In this document: piece by piece, positions 53,666 through 62,328 of the stretch
Layout: the number at the start of each line of letters is the position of its first letter
Numbering within the stretch: the first letter of the stretch is position 1
From: UTCFX2 sp963788145
GTDB lineage: Bacteria > Chloroflexota > Anaerolineae > Anaerolineales > UBA4823
Direction of reading: 5' to 3'
Assembly: GCA_963788145.1 (NCBI GenBank)
Contig: CAWBFQ010000006.1
Span: 434,001 to 498,000, forward strand
Length of the DNA: 64,000 nt
Notes under the pieces: model-generated
What the model was told of the DNA's origin: nothing
Databases searched by the model: none
Seen by the model: the letters and a program-made list of their open reading frames with translations, nothing else
Program-made: the position numbers and the translations under genes

Positions 53666-54812
53666 ATGAATTTCGAACTCAGTGAAGAACAGCAGATGTG
53701 GCGTAAAGCCGTGCATGAGTTTTCCGCTCAGGAACTGAAACCAAAGGCGCGGGAGGTAGACGAAGCGGCGCAATTTAACTGGTCTGCGGTCCGTAAGATG
53801 GGCCCTTTAGGTTTATTGGGCTTGAATGTTCCTGAAGAGTTTGAAGGCTCAGGGATGGACGCGGTCAGCGCCGCCATTGCAATAGAGGAATTAGGCTGGG
53901 GGTGTGGAAGCACAGCCCTATCCATCTCCGCCCATAATGGTTTGGGCTGCTCGCCGCTGGTTCTTTTTGGCAGCCAGGATCAAAAAAGGCAATTTCTCCC
54001 GCCGGTTGCTTCTGGTCGGGGCAGACTGGCTGCTCTGGCATTAACAGAGCCCGGAGCAGGATCAGATTTGCGCGGCGGCGTGATGACGCTGTGCAGTCCG
54101 TCAGGGCGACCAGTGGGTCTTGAATGGCAGCAAAATGTGGTGTACAAACGCAGGCATCGCAGATTATATTATTACGCTGGCGCGCACCGGCCCAGAGGGA
54201 GGTTCTCGCTCGCTCAGTATGTTTATTGTCCCGACCAATTCTCCCGGATTGATCCTTGGTCCGCCTGAGAAGAAAATGGGATTGAAAGGGTCCCCAACCC
54301 ATGGTTTAACCTATGAGAATGTGCTGGTTCCTGCAGATGCCCTGCTGGGGCAAGAAGGATATGGTCTCAAACAAGCTTTAATTACGCTGGATGCAGGCCG
54401 GATCAGCATTGGCGCGCTGGCAGTTGGGTTGGCTCAATCCGCGTTCGAAGATGCAGTCAATTACGCTCGCCAACGTCATGCATTTGGGCATCAGATCGCA
54501 GATTTTGAAGCAATTCAATGGATGATCGCAGATGCCGCAACAGAAATTCATGCTGCTCGCTGGATGATCTACCAGGCTGCCTGGCTGAAAGAGATCGGCG
54601 CCTCTTACTCGAAAGAAGCTGCCATGGCGAAATTATTCGCGACTGAAATGGCGGAACGGGTTTGTCGAAATGCCATCCAAATTCATGGCGGATATGGCTA
54701 CAGCCGCGAATTCCTGGTAGAACTCACCTATCGTGATGCTCGCTTGATGACGATTGGCGAGGGGACCAGCGAAATTCAACGATTGGTGATTGCCAGAGAT
54801 ATCCTGGGTTGA
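53666..54812 (+). CDS. Acyl-CoA dehydrogenase (one frameshift)
   Basis: FAD enzyme of beta-oxidation type. The ATG at 53666 has GAGGAGG upstream. The first frame gives FELSEEQQMWRKAVHEF and ALALTEPGAGSDLRG (FAD/substrate signature). Near 54,088 the frame changes; the second gives QWVLNGSKMWCTNAG, ALAVGLAQSAFEDAVNYARQ, IHGGYGYSREF and the catalytic-base region LMTIGEGTSEIQRL. One indel restores about 381 residues, the family norm. The catalytic Glu is most likely in the GEGTSEIQ segment. Confidence 0.87.
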
Positions 54813-54844
54813 GAGCTTGTCGCAGCTTGTCGTTGCAGCGCGGT

Positions 54845-55444
54845 TCAGGGATTAATCTGTTGAGCAGCCGCTGAACGGACAGGATCAAGAAGCTTAATAC
54901 GAGTGGCTGGCCAATAAATGAATTCGGCTTTTCCGAGTACGTTTTGGATGGGTACCATCCCCCAATAATGTGAATTGGAGGATTGGTTACGGTTGTCGCC
55001 TAAAACAAACAGGTATCCTGGGGGCACTTCCCAGGAACCGACATAATCCGGTGGAGCCATCAGGTATGTTTCTTCAATCGGCTCTCCATTAACAATCACC
55101 TGCCGATTGAGGATGCGGATTTTGTCTCCTGGCAAGCCGATCAGTCGTTTGATATAGGGTTCCTCTACGCCATCCAGAGGGGGCATAAATACGATAATTT
55201 CTTTTCGGTGAGGCTGCCCGAATTTATAAGCCAGCCGGTTTACCAATACTCGATCTCGTTCGTATAATGTGGGCTGCATGCTGATTGATTCAACCTGGAT
55301 CCGGCTTGTGGCGGCATTGATGACTAGAAATAGGAACACCGACAATAGGATCGTCTCAATCAATTCTAAGATAATCCGACCCAATTGTCTTTGTCGTTCG
55401 ATTCTGGTGGGGGGAAGCACCTTTGGATCTCCAGGGGAAAGCAT
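54845..55444 (-). CDS. lepB: Signal peptidase I
   Basis: 199 residues. One N-terminal membrane helix (IILELIETILLSVFLFLVI), then box B with the catalytic Ser (SISMQPTLYERDRVLVNRL), the catalytic Lys in PYIKRLIGLPGDKIRI and box E VLGDNRNQSSNSHYWGMVP. Removes signal peptides of secreted proteins. It starts 3 bp after the mog-like gene and ends the leftward run. Confidence 0.95.
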   Translation of the reverse strand: MLSPGDPKVLPPTRIERQRQLGRIILELIETILLSVFLFLVINAATSRIQVESISMQPTLYERDRVLVNRLAYKFGQPHRKEIIVFMPPLDGVEEPYIKRLIGLPGDKIRILNRQVIVNGEPIEETYLMAPPDYVGSWEVPPGYLFVLGDNRNQSSNSHYWGMVPIQNVLGKAEFIYWPATRIKLLDPVRSAAAQQINP

Positions 55445-55447
55445 GGC

Positions 55448-55960
55448 TTAAATTTGATGACCTGATTCAGAACTTGGATCTTCGCGAAGCAATTGAATTG
55501 CATGCGGAAGGACATCCATAACCACTTCCAGATTTTCAACAGCCCCTTTTGGGCTTCCTGGCAGGTTCAAGATCAGCGCCCGCTTCCGAATTCCGGCAAC
55601 TGATCTGGAGAGCATTGCATGTCGGGTGACCTTCAGACTGGCGGAGCGCATTGCTTCCGCCAGTCCGGGCGCTGAGCGCTCCATGACCGCCTGGGTCGCT
55701 TCGGGTGTGACATCACGCGGGGCAAAACCGGTTCCTCCCGTTGTGAGGATCAAATCAAGCTCGCCTTGATCGGCCCATTTGGACAGAAGCGACTGCAGTT
55801 CATCTATTTCGTCCGGTAATATCGCCTGATGGACCACAGTCCACCCCAATCTTGAGACGCATTGCCGAAGCGCAGGACCGGATAGGTCCGCCCGTTCTCC
55901 TCTGGCCGAACGGTCCGAAACCGTCAAGATGCCAACACGGATGTTCTTCTGGTCATTCAT
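55448..55960 (-). CDS. mog: Molybdopterin biosynthesis MogA/MoaB family protein
   Basis: 170 residues. VGILTVSDRSARGERADLSG is the family start, LILTTGGTGFAPRDVTPEAT the MPT-binding loop, and LILNLPGSPKGAVENLEVV the C-terminal signature. It adenylates molybdopterin before metal insertion. No other Moco gene is nearby. Confidence 0.92.
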   Translation of the reverse strand: MNDQKNIRVGILTVSDRSARGERADLSGPALRQCVSRLGWTVVHQAILPDEIDELQSLLSKWADQGELDLILTTGGTGFAPRDVTPEATQAVMERSAPGLAEAMRSASLKVTRHAMLSRSVAGIRKRALILNLPGSPKGAVENLEVVMDVLPHAIQLLREDPSSESGHQI

Positions 55961-55974
55961 GCTGCACCGCGCGC

Positions 55975-56427
55975 TTAGAGGTCTTTGGCATATGTGAAAA
56001 GGTCCATTCGTTCCCAGTCGCGTTTTTCGTAATATTCAATCGCTTGTTGATTGTCTTTGGTGACTAAAAGGTAATAGCGGATACAGCCTTTGTTGCGCAG
56101 GCGTTTTTCAAGCTCAGCCACCAGGGCGCTGGCTACTCCTTTTTGGCGATGATCCTCGGCAACCGCCAGGTGGTACATCATACCGCGCCGGCCATCAAAC
56201 CCTCCCATCACCGACCCGATAATCTGGCCTTCTGATTCGGCCACCAAAAATAAATCGGGATCGCGCTGCAATTTCTTGAGGATTTCTTGCGGTGTATCAG
56301 ACCTGCGCACATGAACCCCTGGACCAGCGTTGGACCACAGATCAATGACAGCCTGATAATCGCGCCCGAGTTCGAATTCACGCAGGGAGAATATGGGCGC
56401 GGTGTCGGTTTGATCTGGTAACATCAT
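55975..56427 (-). CDS. GNAT-family N-acetyltransferase
   Basis: About 150 residues from the ATG at 56427; an upstream in-frame ATG would overlap the PHP gene by 34 bp. The acetyl-CoA loop is MYHLAVAEDHRQKGVASALV, with R/QxxGxA, followed by CIRYYLLVTKDNQQAIEYYE typical of RimI-like enzymes. Substrate unknown. Confidence 0.87.
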   Translation of the reverse strand: MMLPDQTDTAPIFSLREFELGRDYQAVIDLWSNAGPGVHVRRSDTPQEILKKLQRDPDLFLVAESEGQIIGSVMGGFDGRRGMMYHLAVAEDHRQKGVASALVAELEKRLRNKGCIRYYLLVTKDNQQAIEYYEKRDWERMDLFTYAKDL

Positions 56428-56477
56428 GACGTCATCTAAAGGAAAAATAAGATCATTGGCTACGAAGAAAGATGGGT

Positions 56478-58229
56478 TTATTCGTCTTCCTGTCCAACCA
56501 GCCGTTTCCATACGCCGTGGATACCATCTTCGGTAACGCCAAAATAATAGCGATAATCCTTGCCGGAACGTTCAATCAGGTCGTAACGCACGCTCGAGCC
56601 TTGTTTTTGGCGGTTGATTAATCCGAAATTTCCAGTCCATTGTATATTTGCCTTGGCCGGGTCTTCCGGTAAATTATCGAAGGTGGTGATGGCATAGTGC
56701 CAGAGACGACGGGCGGATTTGCGGGTAACATTTTTTACAACGTTGCCATTTCGTAAGTCGCGCATCGTATAAGATCGTTCGTCTCCGCGTGTCTCTACCT
56801 GCATCACTTCAACACCCGTTCTTGGAGCGGTGATTAGCGGTTCTTCCGGCGCGGAGGATACAGTCGGGGTAGTCGGCTCAGGGGTTGTGCGAATGGGTTC
56901 GGTGGTTATTTCGATGCTTTGAGATGGCGTGCCGCGCATCACTAGGCCAACAATCTCGTCTCGAACGGCTAGGCCGGTCTCCGATTCTGATCGGATGTAT
57001 ATTTTATTATCGTCTACTGCGTAGGGAGGATCAATACCGCGCGGCACCAAAATAACGATTATTTTCTTTCCGCCGGTTTCATGGACATCGATGGAGCATT
57101 GCAAGAGGGGACTGATCCGATTGCTGATCTCTTTTTCAATCTGGGAGAGGGACTGCTCTACTTCAGGAATTCCCAGGATTGGTTTTTTGGGGTCTTCTGA
57201 AATGCCGATGAATAGGGTGCCGCCATTCGTATTCGCCAATGCGCATACATCCGCGATGATGGCGTATCGCTTGCCGCCGCGTACCGTCATGCTTTCATGG
57301 AAATCCTGAATGATGTTCACACCTTCCTCGCGGGCAGTGTGGATGAAGTCGTAATCTGGCTCGGCAGACATGCGATGTGGGCGTGTGCGCGCAAAATCGT
57401 TGCTTAAGAAAAGCTCGCGCAATGCTTCGAAACTCAGATCAGGCAATAGCACATCCGTAGTACGGTCGCCAACGGCAAGATTCTTTTTTCGCAATTGGTC
57501 CGGGGTCAGGCGGTGAGAATCTGAACCCTGGATGCAGTGCATCCGACGAGGATATTCGGGTTTTGTGCCATTAAAAAATGTGGCTGTGCTGTGTTTCCCT
57601 TTGTTTTCCAGATCGGTCACTTCAAGGGCGTGCAGGTGAGGGTCCTGGGTATAGGCGATCTTGGTTTGCCCGCCAATCGGAAATCCGCGCATCGCGACCC
57701 CGTTGCTGGAATTGGCATGGGCCGCAATCACCAAACCTCCTGCATCTTCGATCATGCGATAGCTTGCCAGCACGTCGGTGGATGCGCCAATCGTCGCCGA
57801 ACCATCGTCAAGTTGGTCCGCGGGGATTTCTAGATCCAATAAGAGGTGCTCAATCTCTCGCACCGGTTTTTCGGGAGGAAAGATGGCCAGGATGTGAAAA
57901 CCAAATGTTGCTGTGAATTCAAAACCAGGTAAAACCAGGATCTTATCCAATAATCGCTGATATTCTGCCAGGCGCGTACGTTCCTCCGGCAGGATTCGCT
58001 TCAGTTTTTCCAACATTTTAAGTTGTTCGATTTCCTCTTGCATGCGACGATAACCTGAAACGGTGTTGTGGTCTGTGAAGGAAATAATATCCAGGCCACG
58101 CGCCTCAGCTCTGTGGAGGATATCTAGAAATGAAACATCTGGTTGTTGAAAATCACTCGAGGCAGGTGTATGGAGGTGTAAATCGATTGTGCTCCATTGC
58201 ATAGAATTACGGCTACGTTTTTTTGACAC
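56478..58229 (-). CDS. PHP-domain phosphoesterase fused to AlbA_2 (Schlafen-like) domain
   Basis: 583 residues. N-terminal PHP: TIDLHLHTPASSDF, ISFTDHNTVSGYRRM, VIAAHANSS and IQGSDSHRLTP carry the metal-binding His/Asp set. From about residue 310 an AlbA_2/Schlafen domain follows: DVCALANTNGGTLFIGISED and KIIVILVPRGIDPPYAV. A Pro/Thr-rich linker leads to a C-terminal 130-residue unit (YTMRDLRNGNVVKNVTRKSA). A phosphatase or nuclease guided by an RNA- or nucleotide-binding domain is plausible (inference). It follows the receiver gene by 3 bp. Confidence 0.8.
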   Translation of the reverse strand: MSKKRSRNSMQWSTIDLHLHTPASSDFQQPDVSFLDILHRAEARGLDIISFTDHNTVSGYRRMQEEIEQLKMLEKLKRILPEERTRLAEYQRLLDKILVLPGFEFTATFGFHILAIFPPEKPVREIEHLLLDLEIPADQLDDGSATIGASTDVLASYRMIEDAGGLVIAAHANSSNGVAMRGFPIGGQTKIAYTQDPHLHALEVTDLENKGKHSTATFFNGTKPEYPRRMHCIQGSDSHRLTPDQLRKKNLAVGDRTTDVLLPDLSFEALRELFLSNDFARTRPHRMSAEPDYDFIHTAREEGVNIIQDFHESMTVRGGKRYAIIADVCALANTNGGTLFIGISEDPKKPILGIPEVEQSLSQIEKEISNRISPLLQCSIDVHETGGKKIIVILVPRGIDPPYAVDDNKIYIRSESETGLAVRDEIVGLVMRGTPSQSIEITTEPIRTTPEPTTPTVSSAPEEPLITAPRTGVEVMQVETRGDERSYTMRDLRNGNVVKNVTRKSARRLWHYAITTFDNLPEDPAKANIQWTGNFGLINRQKQGSSVRYDLIERSGKDYRYYFGVTEDGIHGVWKRLVGQEDE

Positions 58230-58232
58230 TTT

Positions 58233-58622
58233 TCACTCTCGTTCAGGATCGTCTTGTTGGGCGATCAGTGTATTAATCGAATGAATTAACTCTTCCGGCA
58301 TGTATGGTTTGAGCAGGAAAAGGTCTGCCCCTTCCTCCATACAACGATCACTGACATCCGCTCCGGAAGACATGATTACTTTTATGTCTTGGATTTCTTT
58401 ATCCTGCCGGATCAAGTCCAGCAGATCAAAACCATTAAACTGGTGCAGGAATACATCCAACAGGATGACGGAGGGTTTTTCCTGCAGGATGGTCTCTCTC
58501 ACCTGATCCAGGGTATCATCTCGGTTTTGGAGGGCAACATGAAAACCCTCAAACTGGAGGAAGGTTTGCAAGAGTGTCCGCATGGTTGGGTCGTCTTCAA
58601 CAAGCAGGATTGTCTTTGACAT
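58233..58622 (-). CDS. Single-domain response regulator
   Basis: About 129 residues from the ATG at 58622, which overlaps the end of lon by about 26 bp. ILLVEDDPTM gives the acidic pair, VILLDVFLHQFNG the phospho-Asp, IMSSGA the Ser/Thr and LLKPYMPEEL the Lys. There is no output domain, so it acts through protein contacts. No kinase lies next to it. Confidence 0.9.
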   Translation of the reverse strand: MSKTILLVEDDPTMRTLLQTFLQFEGFHVALQNRDDTLDQVRETILQEKPSVILLDVFLHQFNGFDLLDLIRQDKEIQDIKVIMSSGADVSDRCMEEGADLFLLKPYMPEELIHSINTLIAQQDDPERE

Positions 58623-61201
58623 TTTCTGATCCATCTCCAGAGGGTGCAATATCTGCGGCAGGATGGTCTTCGCTCACTGGTTCAAGAGCTGCGTGGATGA
58701 CATCGTCAACTGTATCACAGAATACAAATTGGATTTGCTTTCGCACTTCTTCGGGAATATCCTCTAAATCTGCTTTATTGAACTGCGGCAAAATCACGGT
58801 GGTGATGCCCGAACGATGAGCGGCGAGCACTTTTTCTTTGATTCCTCCAACCGGTAGAACCTGACCGCGCAAAGTGATCTCCCCGGTCATGCCTATATCT
58901 CGCCGGACAGATCGACCAGAGATTAATGATACCAGCGCGATAGCGATGGCAACACCAGCCGAAGGACCATCTTTAGGTTGGGCGCCGGCGGGGATATGTA
59001 GATGAATGTCAGTGGTTTCGAAAAAATCCGAAATCCAATCCAAGGCTTTCGGCTTTCGAGCGCACATAAGAGAGGGCGGCGCGAGCCGATTCCTGCATCA
59101 CATTTCCGATCGAACCGGTTATCTGAAAGCCTTTATTGCCCGGCATTCGGGTTGCCTCGATAAACAGAATATCTCCCCCAAACGGAGTCCAAGCCAGACC
59201 GGTCGCTACACCTGGCACGGATGTGCGTCGAGCAATTTCTTCATCGCTAAAGAAATGCGCTCGTCCTAACAATTCGCCGACTTTTTCTGCATCGACCTGA
59301 ACCGTGGACATCCCTTTTTCTGCAATCTGGGTGACAATCTTGCGACAAACCGAGCCGACCTCTCGCTCCAGATTACGCACACCGGCTTCACCGCGTGTAG
59401 GAGCGAATGATCTTTTGCAGGCCAAAATCTTCGAAATGGATCTCCGCAACACGCAGGCCATTTTCGCGCAGCTGTCGTGGAATCAAGTAACCCTGCGCAA
59501 TCGCGATCTTTTCCTTTTCTGTATACCCTGAGAGGTTGATGATCTCCATTCGATCACGTAATGGAGCTGGGATGGGTTCTAACAGATTTGCTGTGGTGAT
59601 AAACATAACTTGCGAAAGATCAAAAGATACTTCCAGATAATGATCGCGGAACTCAATGTTTTGTTCTGGATCAAGCACTTCAAGCAATGCGGATGCCGGG
59701 TCACCATGGAAATCAAAAACTAATTTATCGACCTCATCAAGCATGAAGACTGGATTGCGGGTTTCAATTCTTCGTAATGCCTGCAAAATTCTGCCGGGCA
59801 TGGCTCCAATATAAGTCCGGCGATGACCACGGATCTCTGCCTCATCGCGCATGCCGCCCAATGAGATGCGAACGAATTTTCGGCCTAAGGCGCGCGCGAT
59901 GGAGCGCCCTAATGAGGTTTTTCCGACACCCGGCGGCCCCACAAAGCAGAGGATGACACCCTCTCGCACCCGCCGGATGGAAATCTTCCTCAATCAGAAA
60001 TTCACTACTTCGTTCTTTCCGCAATTTGCGCACAGCCAGATATTCCAGAATTCGTTCTTTGACATCTTCTAACCCGTAGTGGTCCTGGTCTAACACCTGG
60101 CGGGCATGGGCAATATCCAGATTGTCCTGGGTTATGGTAGACCAGGGGAGAGTTACCAGCCAATCCAGGTAGGTGCGGATCACACCATATTCGGCTGCGA
60201 CAGTGGGTAGGCGGCTGAGCCGATCCAATTCACGCCGGGCTTGTTTCTCCGCTTCTTCCGGCATCCCTGCATGATCAATTTTCGCTCGAAATTCCTCTAC
60301 CTCGGCTGTTTGTTCATCGCCTTCTCCCAATTCCTTTTGGATTGCTTTGAGCTGTTCACGCAGGAAAAATTCGCGCTGAACACGGTCGATCTCTGAACGG
60401 GCTTCGTTTTGGATTTTTTGACCCATTTCGAGCACTTCGGCCTCGTGGGCTAAAACTCCTACCAGCTTAAGCAGCTTTTCAGAGACCGAATCCATTTCCA
60501 GCAGTCGCTGGGCATCTTCCATATCCATCCGTTGAAAATTCGCAATCGTATAGACAGTCTGAAGCGGTTCTTCAATCGCCAGGACTGAGGCTACCAGCTC
60601 GCGTGGGATAGATGGGATCATATCGGCGATATGCTCAAATTGGTTGCGGGCATTACGCGCCATGGCTTCCAATTCCAGGCCATCTTCGGTGATCTCGGGG
60701 ATTGCCTGGATTTCGGCCTTCAAATAGGGTTCTTCTTGGAGAAAGTCTAGCAGCCTACAACGGATCATCCCCTGCACAACCAGGCGAATCGAGCCATCGG
60801 GAGCACGGAACATCCGGTGGACGATGGCAATGGTGCCTACAGAGTAGAGATCGGCTGGCTTGGGGATTTCAAGCTCCGGGTCCTTGGAAGAGACCGAGCG
60901 CGATCAACCGCTCGTCACTGGCCATGACGTCATCTACAAGGCGGATTGATCGAGTTTGGCCAATAGTCAGCGGGACTGCGGTCTGCGGGAATACAACCAA
61001 TCCACGCAAAGGTAATACCGGCAGTACCCGAGGAATTGGTTCATCGATCCCAACGGGTATGGGGTTTTCCTTGTCTCCCGATTCGTTTTGCACAAGGTGA
61101 GTGACAATAGGCTGAACGATTAGATCTTCCATGCCAGCATGTTCTTCATAAAGCCAGTTGAGCATTTCTAGGATACTAGAGTTCCATCTTGTTGCAGGCA
61201 T
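58597..61201 (-). CDS. lon: Lon protease, interrupted by four frameshifts
   Basis: All parts of an ATP-dependent Lon are present in order but in five frame segments. N-domain (VLPVLPLRGLVVFPQTAVPL; PELEIPKPADLYSVGTIAIV), then helical arm (EFFLREQLKAIQKELGEG), AAA+ with Walker A LCFVGPPGVGKTSLGRSIAR and VFMLDEVDKL, and protease domain with Ser in PKDGPSAGVAIAIA and Lys in VGGIKEKVLAAHRSG. Breaks fall near 60,896, 59,967, 59,390 and 59,023; the last is at an A6 run. Either a pseudogene or assembly indels. Same direction as hsp20, so a heat-shock/proteostasis unit. Confidence 0.85.
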
Positions 61202-61227
61202 TCAATTTCCTTAAGTGTCAGGTCTTG

Positions 61228-61638
61228 TTACTCATGAATTCGAATCTGGCGTGGATGGGCTTTGGGTAGGGAAACCAGCAGGAATCCATTTTCATATACC
61301 GCTTGAACTTGGTTGGGATCAATATGAAATGGCAATTCCACAATAAAGGCAAATTCTCCAAAACGGATTTCCATTTGATGGAATGCCCTCCGCTCGGCAG
61401 TGTCTTGTCGGATTCCTCGGATTGTCAGTTCGCAGCCGTGCAACTCGATCGAAAAATCCTCTTCTTGCATGCCAGCGACCTCAACCCGAACAAAGGTGGT
61501 GTCTTCTGATTCAAAAACATCCGTGGGAGGTCTCCAAGATGTCGGGCGCATCAAAATTCGCCAATGATAAGCGGTCGGCTCGTTGGTATCTGGTTCCGAA
61601 AACGGCCCTTCATCGGATTTCGGGATACCGTTATTCAT
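61228..61638 (-). CDS. Hsp20/alpha-crystallin small heat-shock protein
   Basis: 136 residues. The alpha-crystallin domain covers about residues 38-130: PTDVFESEDTTFVRVEVAGM, CELTIRGIRQD, RRAFHQMEIRFGEFAF and the C-terminal ENGFLLVSLPKA. It holds unfolding proteins for refolding. AGGAG precedes the ATG. lon starts 27 bp after its stop, so they are probably one operon. Confidence 0.92.
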   Translation of the reverse strand: MNNGIPKSDEGPFSEPDTNEPTAYHWRILMRPTSWRPPTDVFESEDTTFVRVEVAGMQEEDFSIELHGCELTIRGIRQDTAERRAFHQMEIRFGEFAFIVELPFHIDPNQVQAVYENGFLLVSLPKAHPRQIRIHE

Positions 61639-61756
61639 CTCTGACTCCTGGGTTGTAACTCACAAGAAATGCCACATTCCTCTTCTTGGGCTTTATTTCG
61701 ATGCATCCCCTTTTGGGCATCTGTTGCAAAAGATCCTGATGAACCTAAAGAGAAGG

Positions 61757-61829
61757 CGCCCCTGGCCGGGATCGAACCGACAACCATCTGCTTAGAAGGC
61801 AGGTGCTCTGTCCATTGAGCTACAGGGGC
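61757..61829 (-). tRNA. tRNA-Arg (anticodon UCU)
   Basis: 73 nt cloverleaf on the minus strand. Acceptor stem GCCCCTG/CAGGGGC, D-arm GCTC...GAGC, anticodon loop CTTCTAA with anticodon TCT, T-arm ending GGTTCGATCC. Discriminator base G, and CCA is not encoded. Confidence 0.93.
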
Positions 61830-61841
61830 CAATGGTTTTTT

Positions 61842-62276
61842 CTACTCCAGACAAGGGCGAAGCCCTTTATAAACGCGCGGTCCAGAAATGGTTCTTAAAA
61901 TAGTGGTTGCATCTTTTCCAAGTTCTAAAGCTAATTGCTCCGTCGTGAGGGGGGTGTTGCCGTTTGCAAGGAACAATCGAAAAACCGAATCCACAAGGGT
62001 GTTCTGCTGGCTGATGAAAGATTGCTGCTTGGCGCAATGGGTGATTAAGATGTTTTGCAGGCCATCTACCCGCTGCACCTCGGCAGTGTCTGGGTCTATC
62101 CAATCGACTTGGGCGAAGATATCCACGTTCGCAAAAGCTACTTGATGTTCAGGACATAGGAAACTGCGGAGGTAAACCCGCCAGTCACGATCATTTTGAC
62201 CCCACCAGCCGAAATCAATGTGGTAAGGTGTAAGGATTGTGGGTTTTACCAGGCTCATGCGCTTGATTTCTGCCAA
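61842..62276 (-). CDS. Uncharacterised protein with C-terminal helical (possible wHTH) region
   Basis: 144 residues (a second ATG lies at residue 7). The N-terminal half is aromatic-rich (YHIDFGWWGQNDRDWRVYLR) with CPEHQ. The C-terminal 45 residues, NTPLTTEQLALELGKDATTI followed by LRTISGPRVYKGLRP, look like a winged-helix element. It directly follows the 527-residue protein (53-bp gap) and may act with it. No known family recognised. Confidence 0.7.
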   Translation of the reverse strand: MAEIKRMSLVKPTILTPYHIDFGWWGQNDRDWRVYLRSFLCPEHQVAFANVDIFAQVDWIDPDTAEVQRVDGLQNILITHCAKQQSFISQQNTLVDSVFRLFLANGNTPLTTEQLALELGKDATTILRTISGPRVYKGLRPCLE

Positions 62277-62328
62277 GTGGGCCCTCCAGTGATCATTCTA
62301 AAGTGATTAGGTCTGTCCGGTTGCTGAT

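Noticed and set aside
61650..61665. TTGT-N5-ACAA inverted repeat upstream of hsp20 as a heat-shock operator
   Set aside because: Too short and unlike CIRCE (TTAGCACTC-N9-GAGTGCTAA); could be chance.
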